The notes under the pieces are model-generated. The model was not told where the DNA came from, did not search any database, and saw nothing but the letters and a program-made list of their open reading frames with translations. 64,000 nucleotides of DNA from Rhizorhabdus wittichii RW1 (lineage in GTDB: Bacteria > Pseudomonadota > Alphaproteobacteria > Sphingomonadales > Sphingomonadaceae): contig CP000699.1 of assembly GCA_000016765.1 (NCBI GenBank), positions 1,550,001 through 1,614,000 of the forward strand, given 5' to 3'. The first letter of the stretch is position 1; every line of letters starts with the position of its first letter. The position numbers and the translations under genes are program-made. Of the stretch, positions 42,061-52,953 are shown one piece after another.

Positions 42061-43311
42061 ATGAAAAGTATCTTTTTCCATATGCAGGGGTATCGCGACA
42101 TGCCCCGTGACTTCGCGCAGCGCTATGAAAGCGTCTGGATCACGCCGCCGAGCGACGAACTCTGCGATCCGGAAACCGCCGGCAAATATTTCCGGTGGAA
42201 CATGGAGGAACTCGAACTCGCCGACGAGCTGGGCTTCGACGGGCTGGGCATCAACGAGCATCACCAGAACGCCTATGGCTTCCCGGTCTCGCCCAATCTG
42301 ATGGCGGCGATCCTCGCCCGGCGGGAATCGAACGCGGCGATCATCAACCTCGGCAACACGCTGCCGCTCTACAATCCGCCGATCCGCGTCGCCGAGGAAT
42401 TCGCGCTGCTCGACTGCCTGAGCGGCGGGCGGCTGGTCGCCGGCATCCCGGTCGGCACGCCGATGGACACCGTCGGCTGCTACGGCCTGCCGCCCACCCA
42501 GGTCCGCGCCCGCTATTATGAGGCGCACGACCTCATCAAGCAGGCCTGGACCCGGCCGGGGCCCTTCCCGTTCAACGGCCGCTTCACCAAGCTGCGCTAC
42601 GTCAACCCCTGGCCGAAGCCGATCCAGAAGCCGCACCCGCCGATCTGGCTGGCCGGCGGCGGGTCGATGGAGACCTGGAAATTCGCGACCGACAACAATT
42701 ATGCCTACAACTTCCTGAGCTTCGGCGGTCCGCTGGCCGCCAAGGCGATGATGCAGGGCTATTGGGACCAGGTCGAACGGGCCGGGCTCGACGACAATCC
42801 CTATCGGGCCGGCTTCGCGCAGATGGTCGTGGTGGGCGAGACCGATGCCGAGGCCGAGCGGCTCTACCTCGATCACCTGCGGAACTTCTTCGCCATCTCG
42901 ATGCACACGCCGCCGCATTTCGCGGGCATCCCCGGCGTGATGACGACCGACAGCATCCGGAATCTCGTCAAGAAGAACGTGAACCTGACCTACAAGCAAT
43001 ATGAGAATCCCTATGAGACGAGCTGGAAGGACATCGTCGAAAGCCGTCGCGTGATCGGCGGAAGCCCGGAGACGGTCGCCGACGTCCTGGAGGAGTCGAT
43101 CCGCGACCTGCGCGTCGGCCATCTGATGTTCATCCTGCAGATCCAGTCGATGGATCGCGAACTCACGGAATATAATATGCGCCTGTTCGCCGAGAGGGTG
43201 ATGCCCCGGATCCGTCGCATCTGGGACGACGAGGGCCATGTCGATCACTGGTGGCCGGCCCGCGCCACCACCCAGCGAAAAAGCGCCGGAACCCTGGAGG
43301 TGGTGGCATGA
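42061..43311 (+). CDS. LLM-class flavin-dependent monooxygenase
   Basis: Protein of 416 residues of the luciferase-like fold: WNMEELELADELGFDGLGIN followed by EHHQNAYGF (the EHH signature), NLGNTLPLYNPPIRVAEEFA, LDCLSGGRLVAGIPVGTP, and PIWLAGGGSMETWKFA. Members use reduced FMN and O2 for hydroxylation or Baeyer-Villiger oxygen insertion. A flavin reductase is not next to it. ATG 42061 follows AAGGAGG; its TGA overlaps the hydrolase start. Oxygen insertion into a ketone made by the PQQ or Zn dehydrogenases is a reasonable guess. Confidence 0.87.
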   Translation: MKSIFFHMQGYRDMPRDFAQRYESVWITPPSDELCDPETAGKYFRWNMEELELADELGFDGLGINEHHQNAYGFPVSPNLMAAILARRESNAAIINLGNTLPLYNPPIRVAEEFALLDCLSGGRLVAGIPVGTPMDTVGCYGLPPTQVRARYYEAHDLIKQAWTRPGPFPFNGRFTKLRYVNPWPKPIQKPHPPIWLAGGGSMETWKFATDNNYAYNFLSFGGPLAAKAMMQGYWDQVERAGLDDNPYRAGFAQMVVVGETDAEAERLYLDHLRNFFAISMHTPPHFAGIPGVMTTDSIRNLVKKNVNLTYKQYENPYETSWKDIVESRRVIGGSPETVADVLEESIRDLRVGHLMFILQIQSMDRELTEYNMRLFAERVMPRIRRIWDDEGHVDHWWPARATTQRKSAGTLEVVA

Positions 43312-44096
43312 CCATGGCGACGATCGAACCGATCGAGATCAATGCGCGCTTCGTGCCCAATCCGGTCCTGGTGAAAGGCGAAGGCCGTCCCCTCGTCTAT
43401 CTGCACGGCCTGATCGGCCAGGAATGGCCGGACCTGCTCGATCGCCTGTCGGGCCGGTTCAGGGTCCACGCGCCGGCCCATGCCGGCAGCACCGATGCGC
43501 GCGACCTGGAATCGCTCGACGGCTTCTCCGACCTCGTCCTCTATTATGACGACCTGTTCGACCGGCTGGGCCTCGACCAGTTCGACCTCGTCGGCCACAG
43601 CTTCGGCGGCGCCGTCGCCGCCGAATATGCCGCGACCTTCAACCGCCGCGTCCGCAAGCTGGTGCTGATCGACGCGCTCGGGCTGTGGGACGACGATCAT
43701 CCGGTCGCCGATCACCTGCTGGCGCCGGAAGCGACACGACGCGGCCTGCTCTATCACGATCCGGAGTCGCCGGCGGCGCTGGCCCGCCACAAGCTGCCGG
43801 AGGGACAGGAGGAGATGCTGGCCGCGATGATCGGCGACATCACGGCGCTGGCGAGCACCGCGCATTTCTTCCACCCGATCCCCGAGCGCGGCCTCGACCG
43901 GCGCCTGCACCGCATCACCGCCGAAACGCTGGTGATCTGGGGCGAGGCCGATCGCCTGACGCCGCCCTTCTACGGACGCGCCTTCGAAACTGGCCTGCAA
44001 CGCGCGCGGCTGGCGATCGTCCCGGATGCCGGGCATTCGCCGCACATCGAGCAGGCGGCGCAGGTCGAGGCGCTCATTTCCGGCTTCCTTGCCTGA
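43308..44096 (+). CDS. Alpha/beta-hydrolase coupled to the LLM monooxygenase
   Basis: Protein of 262 residues. HGLIGQEWPDLLDRLSGRFR gives the oxyanion region, Ser98 lies in DLVGHSFGGAVAAEYA, the Asp in IWGEADRLTPP and the His in PDAGHSPHIEQ. No signal peptide is present. It shares ATGA with the LLM gene, so the two are made together and the hydrolase probably opens the ester or lactone formed by that oxygenase, or a C-C bond of the meta-cleavage type. A GGAGGTGG site precedes the start. Confidence 0.87.
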   Translation: MTMATIEPIEINARFVPNPVLVKGEGRPLVYLHGLIGQEWPDLLDRLSGRFRVHAPAHAGSTDARDLESLDGFSDLVLYYDDLFDRLGLDQFDLVGHSFGGAVAAEYAATFNRRVRKLVLIDALGLWDDDHPVADHLLAPEATRRGLLYHDPESPAALARHKLPEGQEEMLAAMIGDITALASTAHFFHPIPERGLDRRLHRITAETLVIWGEADRLTPPFYGRAFETGLQRARLAIVPDAGHSPHIEQAAQVEALISGFLA

Positions 44097-44149
44097 ATGA
44101 CGCCACCGGCGGTCGACGCCCCTCCAGGCATCGGCCGCCGCCCCTCCTT

Positions 44150-45004
44150 TCAGTTGCCGGGATGGGCGAGCCGGGCGATCGGGCCGCTGATCGCCTCCAG
44201 CCCGGAAATCGACCTTATGTACCACAGGAACAGGTCGTAGCGGTTCGCCAGTCCCAGCCGGCCATAGGCGCGCTTGCGATAGGTGGTGACGGTCTCCAGC
44301 CCGACATTGAGGTCCAGCGCGATCCCCTCGACCGAGAGGCCCGCCAGGATGCGAGCGCAGACCTCCACCTCGCGCCGGGGCAGGCCCTCGTCGGCCTGTC
44401 GGATATTCTCCTCGATCACCTCCTTGCGGGTCAGCGACCGCAATAGATGGTCGGTCTTGTCGAGCAGCATCGCATGTTTGGCGATCGCCGAGATCAGGCT
44501 TGCGCCGACATGGCAGAGATGCGCGACGTCGGCGTCGTGGAACTTGCCCCGGCCGGGCGTCCGGAACAGGCCCAGCAGGATCGGCCTGCTCTGCGCATAG
44601 CCCGCGAACAGCAGGCGATCGACCACCTCCGACCGATAGATCTCCGTCGCCAGACAGGGGTCCAGCTCGTCGCGCGGCATGTGCAGCAGGATCGGGTCGC
44701 TGTTGCCCAGATGGGAATTGGCGATCTTGATGCCGGGATCGATCTTCCAGTGCTGGCCTTCGACATAGGGCGAATAGCCCTCGCGGGCATGACGCTTTCC
44801 CTGGAGGCTCGACAGGCCGATGGTCTTCGGCCGCTCGGCCGAAAGCTCGACGAAGATGCAGCTTTCGGCCCCGAAGGCCTGCGCCGTATAGTCCATCAGG
44901 ATGTCGGTGAAATCATTCGCGCCGACAGCGTCTATCACGGGCGCGAGCGACGCCCCGGCAGAGGCGCCGACCAGGTCCACGGTCCATGAGTCGCGATGGT
45001 GCAT
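44150..45004 (-). CDS. LuxR-family transcriptional regulator (cluster B)
   Basis: Protein of 284 residues. The C-terminal helix-turn-helix reads LPRREVEVCARILAGLSVEG and IALDLNVGLETVTTYRKRAY. The N-terminal half (about residues 25-190) looks like an autoinducer- or GAF-like sensing domain of unknown ligand; no luxI or histidine kinase is near. It lies between the LLM operon and the divergent esterase-ligase operon. A GGGAGAG site precedes the ATG, and O3 lies 62-79 bases upstream of the start. Confidence 0.83.
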   Translation of the reverse strand: MHHRDSWTVDLVGASAGASLAPVIDAVGANDFTDILMDYTAQAFGAESCIFVELSAERPKTIGLSSLQGKRHAREGYSPYVEGQHWKIDPGIKIANSHLGNSDPILLHMPRDELDPCLATEIYRSEVVDRLLFAGYAQSRPILLGLFRTPGRGKFHDADVAHLCHVGASLISAIAKHAMLLDKTDHLLRSLTRKEVIEENIRQADEGLPRREVEVCARILAGLSVEGIALDLNVGLETVTTYRKRAYGRLGLANRYDLFLWYIRSISGLEAISGPIARLAHPGN

Positions 45005-45065
45005 TGTTGCGTCTCTCCCGAATGTCGGCCTTGGACCGGCCGGCAAAACCCGGATTCGACCTCCC

Positions 45066-45083
45066 GTCCCAGATGCCGGGGAC
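45066..45083. promoter_or_regulatory. Candidate operator O3 (LuxR gene and esterase-ligase operon)
   Basis: GTCCCAGATGCCGGGGAC, a near-palindrome matching O1. It is placed between the luxR-type gene and the divergent esterase gene, where autoregulation and activation of both directions would be expected. Confidence 0.5.
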
Positions 45084-45135
45084 TTCGGCCGATCCCGCAA
45101 GCGACTACCCTGCGCCAGACGAGACACCGACGCCA

Positions 45136-45152
45136 CCCCATCCGATATGGGG
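45136..45152. promoter_or_regulatory. Dyad CCCCAT-N5-ATGGGG
   Basis: Perfect 6-bp arms, five-base spacer, 17 bases before the esterase start. It has the same CAT-N5-ATG core as the dyad at 41835-41851, but the outer bases differ, so it may be chance. Confidence 0.3.
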
Positions 45153-45168
45153 CCCGCATGGAGGACAT

Positions 45169-46095
45169 ATGGCCCTTGACCCCGAAATCGCCGGCTTCCT
45201 GGAACAGATGCAGGCGGCAGGCTTCCCCGCCTTCGGCAGCATAGCCGCGCCGGACCTGCGGCGTTTCCTGAAGGGCCTGGCCGAGATGGCGCCAGCGGGG
45301 CCAGCCATGGCGACGGTGCGCGACGTCATGGCCGAAGCCGGCGGACAACCAGTTCCCATCCGCCTCTACGTCCCACGGACCGCGCCGCGCGCGCTGATCC
45401 TCTTCTTCCATGGCGGGGGCTGGACGATCGGCAGTGTCGCGGAAAGCGACGGCTTCGCCCGCCTCCTCGCCGGCAGCCTCGGCTGCGCGGTGGCCAGCGT
45501 CGATTATCGGCTGGCGCCCGAGCATCCCTTTCCGGCGGCGGTGGACGACGCCTTCGCCGCGCTGCGCTGGATCGCCGATCATGGCGCGGAGCTGCTCGGC
45601 CAGCCATGCCCGCTGCTGCTGTTCGGCGACAGCGCCGGCGCCAACCTGGCCGCGGTCGCCACCCTGCTGGCGCGCGATGCGGGCGGGCCGGCGATCGCCG
45701 GGCAGGTCCTGCTCAACCCGTCGACCACCCCCGACGCCGACAGCCGCCCGGCCGGCGACATCGACTCCCCCTTCATCACCCGCGACGAGATCGCCTGGCT
45801 GTTCGATCAATATGTCCCCGATCGCACGATGCGGCGGGACCCTCGCTTCGCGCCGCTCGGCGCCGCGAGCCACGCCGCCCTGCCCCCCGCCCTCATCCTC
45901 ACCGCCGAGCACGACCTGCTGCGGACCGACGGCGAGGCCTATGCCGAGACGCTCGCCAGCGCCGGCGTCCGGGTAGTGGCGAAACGCTATCCCGGCGCTA
46001 TCCATAGCTGGCTCACCCTCAACCCCGCCTTCGCCCTCAGCCAGCAGGCCCTGGCCGACATCGGCCGCTTCGTCGACGAACTGCTCGATGGCTGA
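45169..46095 (+). CDS. HSL-family alpha/beta-hydrolase (esterase)
   Basis: Protein of 308 residues with the hormone-sensitive-lipase signature HGGGW (81-85) and the nucleophile Ser155 in [15 protein letters not shown], plus [12 protein letters not shown]. The Asp and His are in [17 protein letters not shown] and PGAIHSW. These esterases prefer short acyl or bulky alcohol esters. The start at 45169 has GGAGG. The stop overlaps the AMP-ligase start by eight bases. Confidence 0.88.
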   Translation: MALDPEIAGFLEQMQAAGFPAFGSIAAPDLRRFLKGLAEMAPAGPAMATVRDVMAEAGGQPVPIRLYVPRTAPRALILFFHGGGWTIGSVAESDGFARLLAGSLGCAVASVDYRLAPEHPFPAAVDDAFAALRWIADHGAELLGQPCPLLLFGDSAGANLAAVATLLARDAGGPAIAGQVLLNPSTTPDADSRPAGDIDSPFITRDEIAWLFDQYVPDRTMRRDPRFAPLGAASHAALPPALILTAEHDLLRTDGEAYAETLASAGVRVVAKRYPGAIHSWLTLNPAFALSQQALADIGRFVDELLDG

Positions 46096-47878
46096 GCCGA
46101 GCCATGTGCATGGCGCGGCCGAGCCGGCGCTATGGGAGATGACGATCGGCGAAGCGCTGGACGCCGCCGCCCGGCGCTGGCCCGAGCGCGAGGCGCTGGT
46201 CGATTGCGGGCAGGCGGTGCGGCTGAGCTGGCGCGATCTCGCGCGCCGCGCCGGGGATTTCGCCGCGGGCCTGCTCGCGCTCGGCCTCGCGCCGGGCGAC
46301 CGGATCGGCATCTGGTCGCTCAACCGGGTCGAATGGGCGATCACCCAGTTCGCCGCCGCCAAGGCCGGGCTGGTGCTGGTGACGATCAACCCCAACTACC
46401 GGCTGTCGGAGCTCGAATATGCGCTCCGCTCGGTCGGCTGCGCGGCGGTGGTGACGGCGTCCGTCTTCAAGTCGAGCGACTATGTCGGCATGCTGCGGAC
46501 GCTGATGCCGGAAATGGCGGCGGGCCCCGGCTTCGTCGCGGAACGGCTGCCCGCGCTGCGCCACGTCATCCAGATGGACCCCGAGCCGGTCGCGGGGGCC
46601 GTGGCCTTCGCGACGGTTGAAGCGCTGGGACGCGACGCCGGACCGGCGCGGCTCCGCGCGCTGGAGGGTGTCCTCGGGTCCCGCGACCCGGTCAACATCC
46701 AGTTCACCAGCGGCACCACCGGCCTGCCCAAGGGCGTGACGCTCAGCCATCGCAATATCCTCAACAACGGCTATTTCACCGGCCTGAAGCTCAAGCTGAC
46801 GGCTCAGGACCGGATCTGCATCCCGGTGCCGCTCTATCATTGCTTCGGCATGGTGATGGGCAATCTCGCGGCCGTCACCCATGGCGCCGCGATGGTCTAT
46901 CCCGGCGAGGGCTTCGATCCGCTCGCCACCCTCGCCGCCCTGTCCGGCGAGCGCTGCACCGCGCTCTACGGCGTGCCGACCATGTTCATCGCCCAGCTCG
47001 AGCATCCCGCCTTCGCGGCGCACGACCTCTCCAGCCTGCGCACCGGCATCATGGCCGGATCGCCCTGCCCGATCGAGGTGATGCGCAAGGCGATCGACCG
47101 GATGAACCTGCGCGAGATCACGATCTGCTACGGCATGACCGAGACCAGCCCGGTCAGCTTCCAGAGCGAGACCGACGACCCGGTCGAGCTGCGCGTCGGA
47201 ACGGTCGGCCGGGTCCACCCGCATCTCGAGGTCAAGATCGTCGATGACGCGGGGGAGACCGTGCCGCGCGGCGTGGCGGGCGAGTTGTGCACCCGCGGCT
47301 ATTCGGTGATGCTCGGCTATTGGAACGACCCGGAGCAGACCGCCGCCGCGATCGACGATGCGGGCTGGATGCACAGCGGCGACCTCGCGACGATCGACGA
47401 GGACGGCTATTGCCGGATCGTCGGCCGGATCAAGGACATGGTGATCCGGGGCGGCGAGAATCTCTACCCGCGCGAGATCGAGGAGTTCCTCCACACCCAT
47501 CCGGCGATCCGCGACGTCGCGGTCTTCGGCGTCCCCGACCGGCATTATGGCGAGGAGCTATGCGCCTGGATCATCCGCCACGACGGCGCGCCGATCGACG
47601 AGACCGAGGTCCGCGCCTTCTGCCGGGGCCACATCTCGCACCAGAAGATTCCCCGCCATATCCGCTTCGTCGATGCCTTCCCCCTCACCGTCACCGGCAA
47701 GGTCCAGAAGTTCGTCATGCGCGAACAAATGGTCCGAGATTGGGAGGACGCCTCGACGCCGGGCCGGGAGCCCGATCACATCACGCCGGCGCGCGATCCC
47801 GCAGGTCGCGCACCCGCGCCGCCTTGCCCGACGAACGCGGCAGGGCGCCCGATTCGACGATCCGGGTCCGGGCGCTGA
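46088..47878 (+). CDS. Acyl-CoA synthetase (AMP-binding)
   Basis: Protein of 596 residues, ANL superfamily: P-loop [20 protein letters not shown] (about residue 200), [12 protein letters not shown] (A5), [34 protein letters not shown] and the C-terminal lysine [13 protein letters not shown]. It resembles fatty-acyl-CoA synthases (FadD3/AcsA type), activating a carboxylate with CoA. Homologues end about 540-545 residues in; a Pro/Arg-rich tail of about 45 residues overlaps the antisense 3' end of paaK by 98 bases, so the true stop may reflect drift. Confidence 0.9.
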   Translation: MAEPSHVHGAAEPALWEMTIGEALDAAARRWPEREALVDCGQAVRLSWRDLARRAGDFAAGLLALGLAPGDRIGIWSLNRVEWAITQFAAAKAGLVLVTINPNYRLSELEYALRSVGCAAVVTASVFKSSDYVGMLRTLMPEMAAGPGFVAERLPALRHVIQMDPEPVAGAVAFATVEALGRDAGPARLRALEGVLGSRDPVNIQFTSGTTGLPKGVTLSHRNILNNGYFTGLKLKLTAQDRICIPVPLYHCFGMVMGNLAAVTHGAAMVYPGEGFDPLATLAALSGERCTALYGVPTMFIAQLEHPAFAAHDLSSLRTGIMAGSPCPIEVMRKAIDRMNLREITICYGMTETSPVSFQSETDDPVELRVGTVGRVHPHLEVKIVDDAGETVPRGVAGELCTRGYSVMLGYWNDPEQTAAAIDDAGWMHSGDLATIDEDGYCRIVGRIKDMVIRGGENLYPREIEEFLHTHPAIRDVAVFGVPDRHYGEELCAWIIRHDGAPIDETEVRAFCRGHISHQKIPRHIRFVDAFPLTVTGKVQKFVMREQMVRDWEDASTPGREPDHITPARDPAGRAPAPPCPTNAAGRPIRRSGSGR

Positions 47879-49070
47879 TGCCGATCACCTCCTTGACGTA
47901 GCCGGCCAGGCGGGCGCCCTCGGCGCCGCCGCGGGTCTCGTCGCAGTCGAGGCGGCGCTCGACGATGATCAGCACCTCGTCCATCCGGCCCGGACGGGTG
48001 ATCTCGACCTCGAAATGCGGGGCGAGGCCCTCGCACTTGAGCACCTGCTCCTCGATCTGGGTCGGGAAGACGTTGACGCCGCGGATGATCAGCATGTCGT
48101 CGCTGCGGCCGGTGATCTTCGCCATGCGGCGCATCGGCACCTCGATGCCGGGCAGCAGCCGGGTGAGGTCGCGGGTGCGGTAGCGGATGATCGGCAGCGC
48201 CTGCTTCGTCAGCGAGGTGAAGACCAGTTCGCCCTCCTCGCCGTCGGGCAGCACCTCGCCGGTCGCTGGGTTGATCACCTCGGGGTAGAAATGGTCTTCC
48301 CAGATGGTCGGCCCGGCCTGCGACGCCACGAACTCCTGCGCGACGCCGGGGCCCATCACCTCGGACAGGCCGTAGATGTCGCACGCCTTGATGTCGAACG
48401 CCTCCTCGACCTCGCGGCGCATCGCCTCGGTCCAGGGCTCGGCGCCGAAGATGCCGTATTTGAGCGAGCTCGCGCGCGGATCGATGCCCTGGCGGCGGAA
48501 CTCGTCGAGGATCGCCAGCATGTAGCTCGGCGTCACCATGATGATGTCGGGCTTGAAGTCGCAGATGAGCTGCACCTGCTTCTCGGTCTGGCCGCCCGAC
48601 ATCGGGATGACGGTGCAGCCCAGCGCCTCCGCGCCGTAATGCGCGCCGAGGCCGCCGGTGAACAGGCCGTAGCCGTAGGATATCTGGGCCTTCATGCCCG
48701 GCCGGCCGCCGGCCGCGTGGATCGAGCGCGCGACCAGGCTCGCCCAGGTCTCGATGTCGCGCTTGGTATAGCCGACCACCGTCGGCTTGCCCGTCGTCCC
48801 CGACGAGGCGTGGATGCGCGACACCTGCTCCTGCGGCACCGCGAACATCCCGAACGGATAGGTCGCGCGCAGGTCGGCCTTGGTGGTGAAGGGGAAGCGG
48901 GCGAGGTCCGCGAGCGTGGTCAGGTCGTCGGGGGTCACCCCGGCCGCGTCGAACGCCTTCGCATAATGGGGCGAGTTGGCATAGGCATGCGCCAGCGTCG
49001 ATTTCAGCCGCTCGAGCTGGAGCGCCCGCAGTTCCGCCAGATTCGCGGGGCCATAATCGACCTCAGCCAT
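47781..49070 (-). CDS. paaK: Phenylacetate-CoA ligase
   Basis: Protein of 429 residues with [20 protein letters not shown] (P-loop), the PaaK-type [16 protein letters not shown] opening, [17 protein letters not shown] and the C-terminal domain ([20 protein letters not shown]). It makes phenylacetyl-CoA, the entry step of the Paa pathway, and uses ATP. GGAGAGG precedes ATG 49070. No other paa gene is in the window, so it is isolated here, or shared with cluster B, whose ligase it converges on. Confidence 0.9.
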   Translation of the reverse strand: MAEVDYGPANLAELRALQLERLKSTLAHAYANSPHYAKAFDAAGVTPDDLTTLADLARFPFTTKADLRATYPFGMFAVPQEQVSRIHASSGTTGKPTVVGYTKRDIETWASLVARSIHAAGGRPGMKAQISYGYGLFTGGLGAHYGAEALGCTVIPMSGGQTEKQVQLICDFKPDIIMVTPSYMLAILDEFRRQGIDPRASSLKYGIFGAEPWTEAMRREVEEAFDIKACDIYGLSEVMGPGVAQEFVASQAGPTIWEDHFYPEVINPATGEVLPDGEEGELVFTSLTKQALPIIRYRTRDLTRLLPGIEVPMRRMAKITGRSDDMLIIRGVNVFPTQIEEQVLKCEGLAPHFEVEITRPGRMDEVLIIVERRLDCDETRGGAEGARLAGYVKEVIGISARTRIVESGALPRSSGKAARVRDLRDRAPA

Positions 49071-49308
49071 GATCCTCTCCCTCCATTCCTGCGCACGACC
49101 CACGGCGGCCGGAGCGATGGCATGGCGCCCATAGTGGACCGTGCCGACGTTCCCGACAACCGGACGAAACCCCGAAGCCGAGCAGGCGTGGATGACGAGA
49201 ATCGCCTGTCCGCCCACCGCTCCGACGCCCCGCTGATATAATTAAACGTCTGGTCGATCAATATATGAAACGCCCGAAAATCGGGATCGGAATCGAGTTT
49301 CGGCCGGA
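49071..49308. other. Intergenic region between paaK and the efflux gene
   Basis: No gene. It has an AT-rich patch (about 49232-49268, TATAATTAAACG and CAATATATGAAACG) that may hold the paaK promoter on the minus strand; no clear operator was recognised. Confidence 0.4.
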
Positions 49309-50325
<1,017 letters not shown>

Positions 50326-50333
50326 GGCGGCTC

Positions 50334-50609
50334 CTAACGAAAGTGACGGCGCAGGACGGTCGAAAGCTCGTCGGCCCCCGCCTTCCGCTCCTCGTCCGAC
50401 AACCCCTCGGCGGCGACATGCTCGCGCAGGTGCTCCTCGACCAGTTCGTCCATCAGCCCGGCGACCGCCCCGCGCACCGCCGCGACGAGATGGAGCGTCT
50501 CGCTGCACCCCGCCTCGGCCTGGATCGAGCGTTCGACCGCCCCGACCTGCCCGGCGATCCGTCGTACCCGGGCGATCAACTGATCACGATTCTTTGCGAT
50601 ATGTCCCAT
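50334..50609 (-). CDS. RcnR/FrmR-family metal-sensing repressor
   Basis: Protein of 91 residues, all-helical DUF156. It has His3, Cys35, His60 and His64, the same four positions that bind nickel and cobalt in Escherichia coli RcnR, which distinguishes it from copper-sensing CsoR or formaldehyde-sensing FrmR. It should repress the efflux gene dmeF on the same transcript. Together the two are a self-contained Ni/Co efflux operon. Confidence 0.85.
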   Translation of the reverse strand: MGHIAKNRDQLIARVRRIAGQVGAVERSIQAEAGCSETLHLVAAVRGAVAGLMDELVEEHLREHVAAEGLSDEERKAGADELSTVLRRHFR

Positions 50610-50612
50610 AGC

Positions 50613-50629
50613 ATAGGGGGGTACCCTAT
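50613..50629. promoter_or_regulatory. Candidate RcnR-type operator
   Basis: ATAGGGGGGTACCCTAT: arms ATAGGG and CCCTAT flanking a G-rich centre, a few bases before the repressor start. DUF156 repressors bind G/C tracts flanked by A/T, so this suits autoregulation. Confidence 0.6.
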
Positions 50630-50788
50630 ATCAACGACGGGCGCAATCGATCGCCGACCGCATGATCGCGTTCGATTCGGCGAAGCCGGGATGATGGTGC
50701 GGAAGGAGGACGGGCGGCGATCGGCCGCCGCCTTCCGTCCTCGATTTCGCCGGGCCATCTGGGGGAATGGCGTGGTTCCGGCAAGTGA

Positions 50789-50865
<77 letters not shown>

Positions 50866-50878
50866 ACCAAGGCTGCGC

Positions 50879-50907
50879 GCTTTAGGGAGGGTTTTGCCGC
50901 TTGGCAA
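50879..50907 (-). promoter_or_regulatory. Promoter of tRNA-Pro
   Basis: Minus strand TTGCCA (50907-50902), 17-base spacer, TAAAGC (50884-50879), about 14 bases before the tRNA 5' end. Confidence 0.5.
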
Positions 50908-50997
50908 GCGCGCGGTTGCCCTTGACCTGCGGAACGTGATAGGCGCGCGCCACTTCGGGGTCCCATCGGGCCCGCTTTTTCCGGGATACCAGATAAG

Positions 50998-51336
<339 letters not shown>

Positions 51337-51343
51337 TCCGCAC

Positions 51344-52939
51344 ATGCTCGATTTCCCGCGCTGGAAGGTCTGGTCGATCTGTCTGCTGCTGGCGGCGGGC
51401 ATCCTGCTGTCGCTGCCCAGCTTCATCCCCGAATCGACGATCGAGCGCGCCGGCCTGCATGGCCTGCCGCGCATCAACCTCGGCCTCGACCTTTCGGGCG
51501 GCAGCCACCTGATGCTGGAGGCGGACACCACCGACCTCGCCAAGCAGAACATCGCGAAGATGGAGGAGCAGGTCCGCACCGAGATGCGCCGCGCCGATCC
51601 GCCGATCGCGATCGGCGACATCTCGACGACGGGCGGCCGCCTCTCCTTCTTCGTGCGCGACGCCAGCCGGATCGACGCCGCGGTCGAGCGGATCCGCACG
51701 CTGACCCAGCCGTCGGGCATGACCGGCCAGCGCGACTGGGACGTGCAGGTGGTCGATTCGACCCGCATCGTCCTGACCCCGACCAAGCAGGGCCTGGCCC
51801 AGGCGACCGACAGCGCGATGCAGGTCGCGACCGAAGTCGTCCGCAAGCGCATCGACGAGATGGGCACCCGCGAGCCGACGATCATCCGCCAGGGCGCGGA
51901 GCGCATCGTCGTGCAGGTGCCCGGCCTCCAGAACCCGGCGGCGCTCAAGGCGCTGCTCGGCCGCACCGCGAAGCTCGAATTCAAGCTGGTCGACCTGACC
52001 GCCGATCCCGCCGCCGTCGCGCAAGGGCGCGCGCCGGTGGGCAGCGAGGTCGTCGCCTATGCCGAGCCCGGCCAGGCGCCGATCGCGGTCAAGCGCCGCG
52101 CCATGCTGAGCGGCGACGAGCTGATCGACGCCAAGCTCAGCTACAACAGCCAGACCAACGAGCCGGTCGTCTCGATCACCTTCAACAGCGAAGGCGGTCG
52201 CAAATTCGCCCGCGTCACGCAGGAGAATGTCGGCAAGCCCTTCGCGATGATCCTCGACGGCAAGGTGCTGTCGGCGCCGAACATCAACGAGCCGATCCTG
52301 GGCGGACAGGCGCAGATCTCCGGCCGCTTCACCACCGACAGCGCCAACCAGCTCGCCATCGCGCTGCGCTCGGGCAAGCTGCCGGTCGCGCTCAAGGTGG
52401 TCGAGGAGCGCACCGTCGGCCCCGATCTCGGCGCCGATTCGATCCGCGCCGGCACCCTCGCCAGCGTGATCGCAGTGGTCGGCGTCGTGATCTTCATGCT
52501 CGTCAGCTACGGCCGCTTCGGCTTCTACGCCAACCTCGCCGTGGTGATTAACGTCTTCGTGATCCTCGGCATCATGGCGCTGCTCAACGCGACGCTGACC
52601 CTGCCGGGCATCGCCGGCTTCGTGCTGACGATCGGCACCGCGGTCGACGCCAACGTGCTGATCAACGAACGCGTCCGCGAGGAGCTGCGCCGTGGGCGCT
52701 CGCCCACCCAGGCGGTCGAGCATGGCTATAAGGAAGCCAGCCGGACGATCTTCGAGGCGAACGTCACCCACGCCATTGCGGGGCTGATCATGTTCGTGCT
52801 CGGCTCGGGCCAGGTGAAGGGCTTCGCGGTCGTTCTGCTGATCGGCATCGCGACCTCGGTGTTCACCGCCGTCGTCTTCACCCGCATGCTCGTCGCGCTG
52901 TGGCTCCGCCACAAGCGGCCCACCAGCATCCATATCTGA
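51344..52939 (+). CDS. secD: Protein translocase subunit SecD
   Basis: Protein of 531 residues with six membrane helices and a large periplasmic domain. The diagnostic RINLGLDLSGGSHLMLEADT, the later TAVDANVLINERVREELRRG (helix-4 D and R) and FEANVTHAIAGLIMFVLGSG are present. It uses the proton gradient to pull exported proteins through SecYEG. Second gene of yajC-secD-secF. Confidence 0.96.
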   Translation: MLDFPRWKVWSICLLLAAGILLSLPSFIPESTIERAGLHGLPRINLGLDLSGGSHLMLEADTTDLAKQNIAKMEEQVRTEMRRADPPIAIGDISTTGGRLSFFVRDASRIDAAVERIRTLTQPSGMTGQRDWDVQVVDSTRIVLTPTKQGLAQATDSAMQVATEVVRKRIDEMGTREPTIIRQGAERIVVQVPGLQNPAALKALLGRTAKLEFKLVDLTADPAAVAQGRAPVGSEVVAYAEPGQAPIAVKRRAMLSGDELIDAKLSYNSQTNEPVVSITFNSEGGRKFARVTQENVGKPFAMILDGKVLSAPNINEPILGGQAQISGRFTTDSANQLAIALRSGKLPVALKVVEERTVGPDLGADSIRAGTLASVIAVVGVVIFMLVSYGRFGFYANLAVVINVFVILGIMALLNATLTLPGIAGFVLTIGTAVDANVLINERVREELRRGRSPTQAVEHGYKEASRTIFEANVTHAIAGLIMFVLGSGQVKGFAVVLLIGIATSVFTAVVFTRMLVALWLRHKRPTSIHI

Positions 52940-52953
52940 TCGGAAACAGAGCC

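Noticed and set aside
44150-45004. Quorum-sensing role of the LuxR protein
   Set aside because: No LuxI-type synthase is present, and the context is catabolic.
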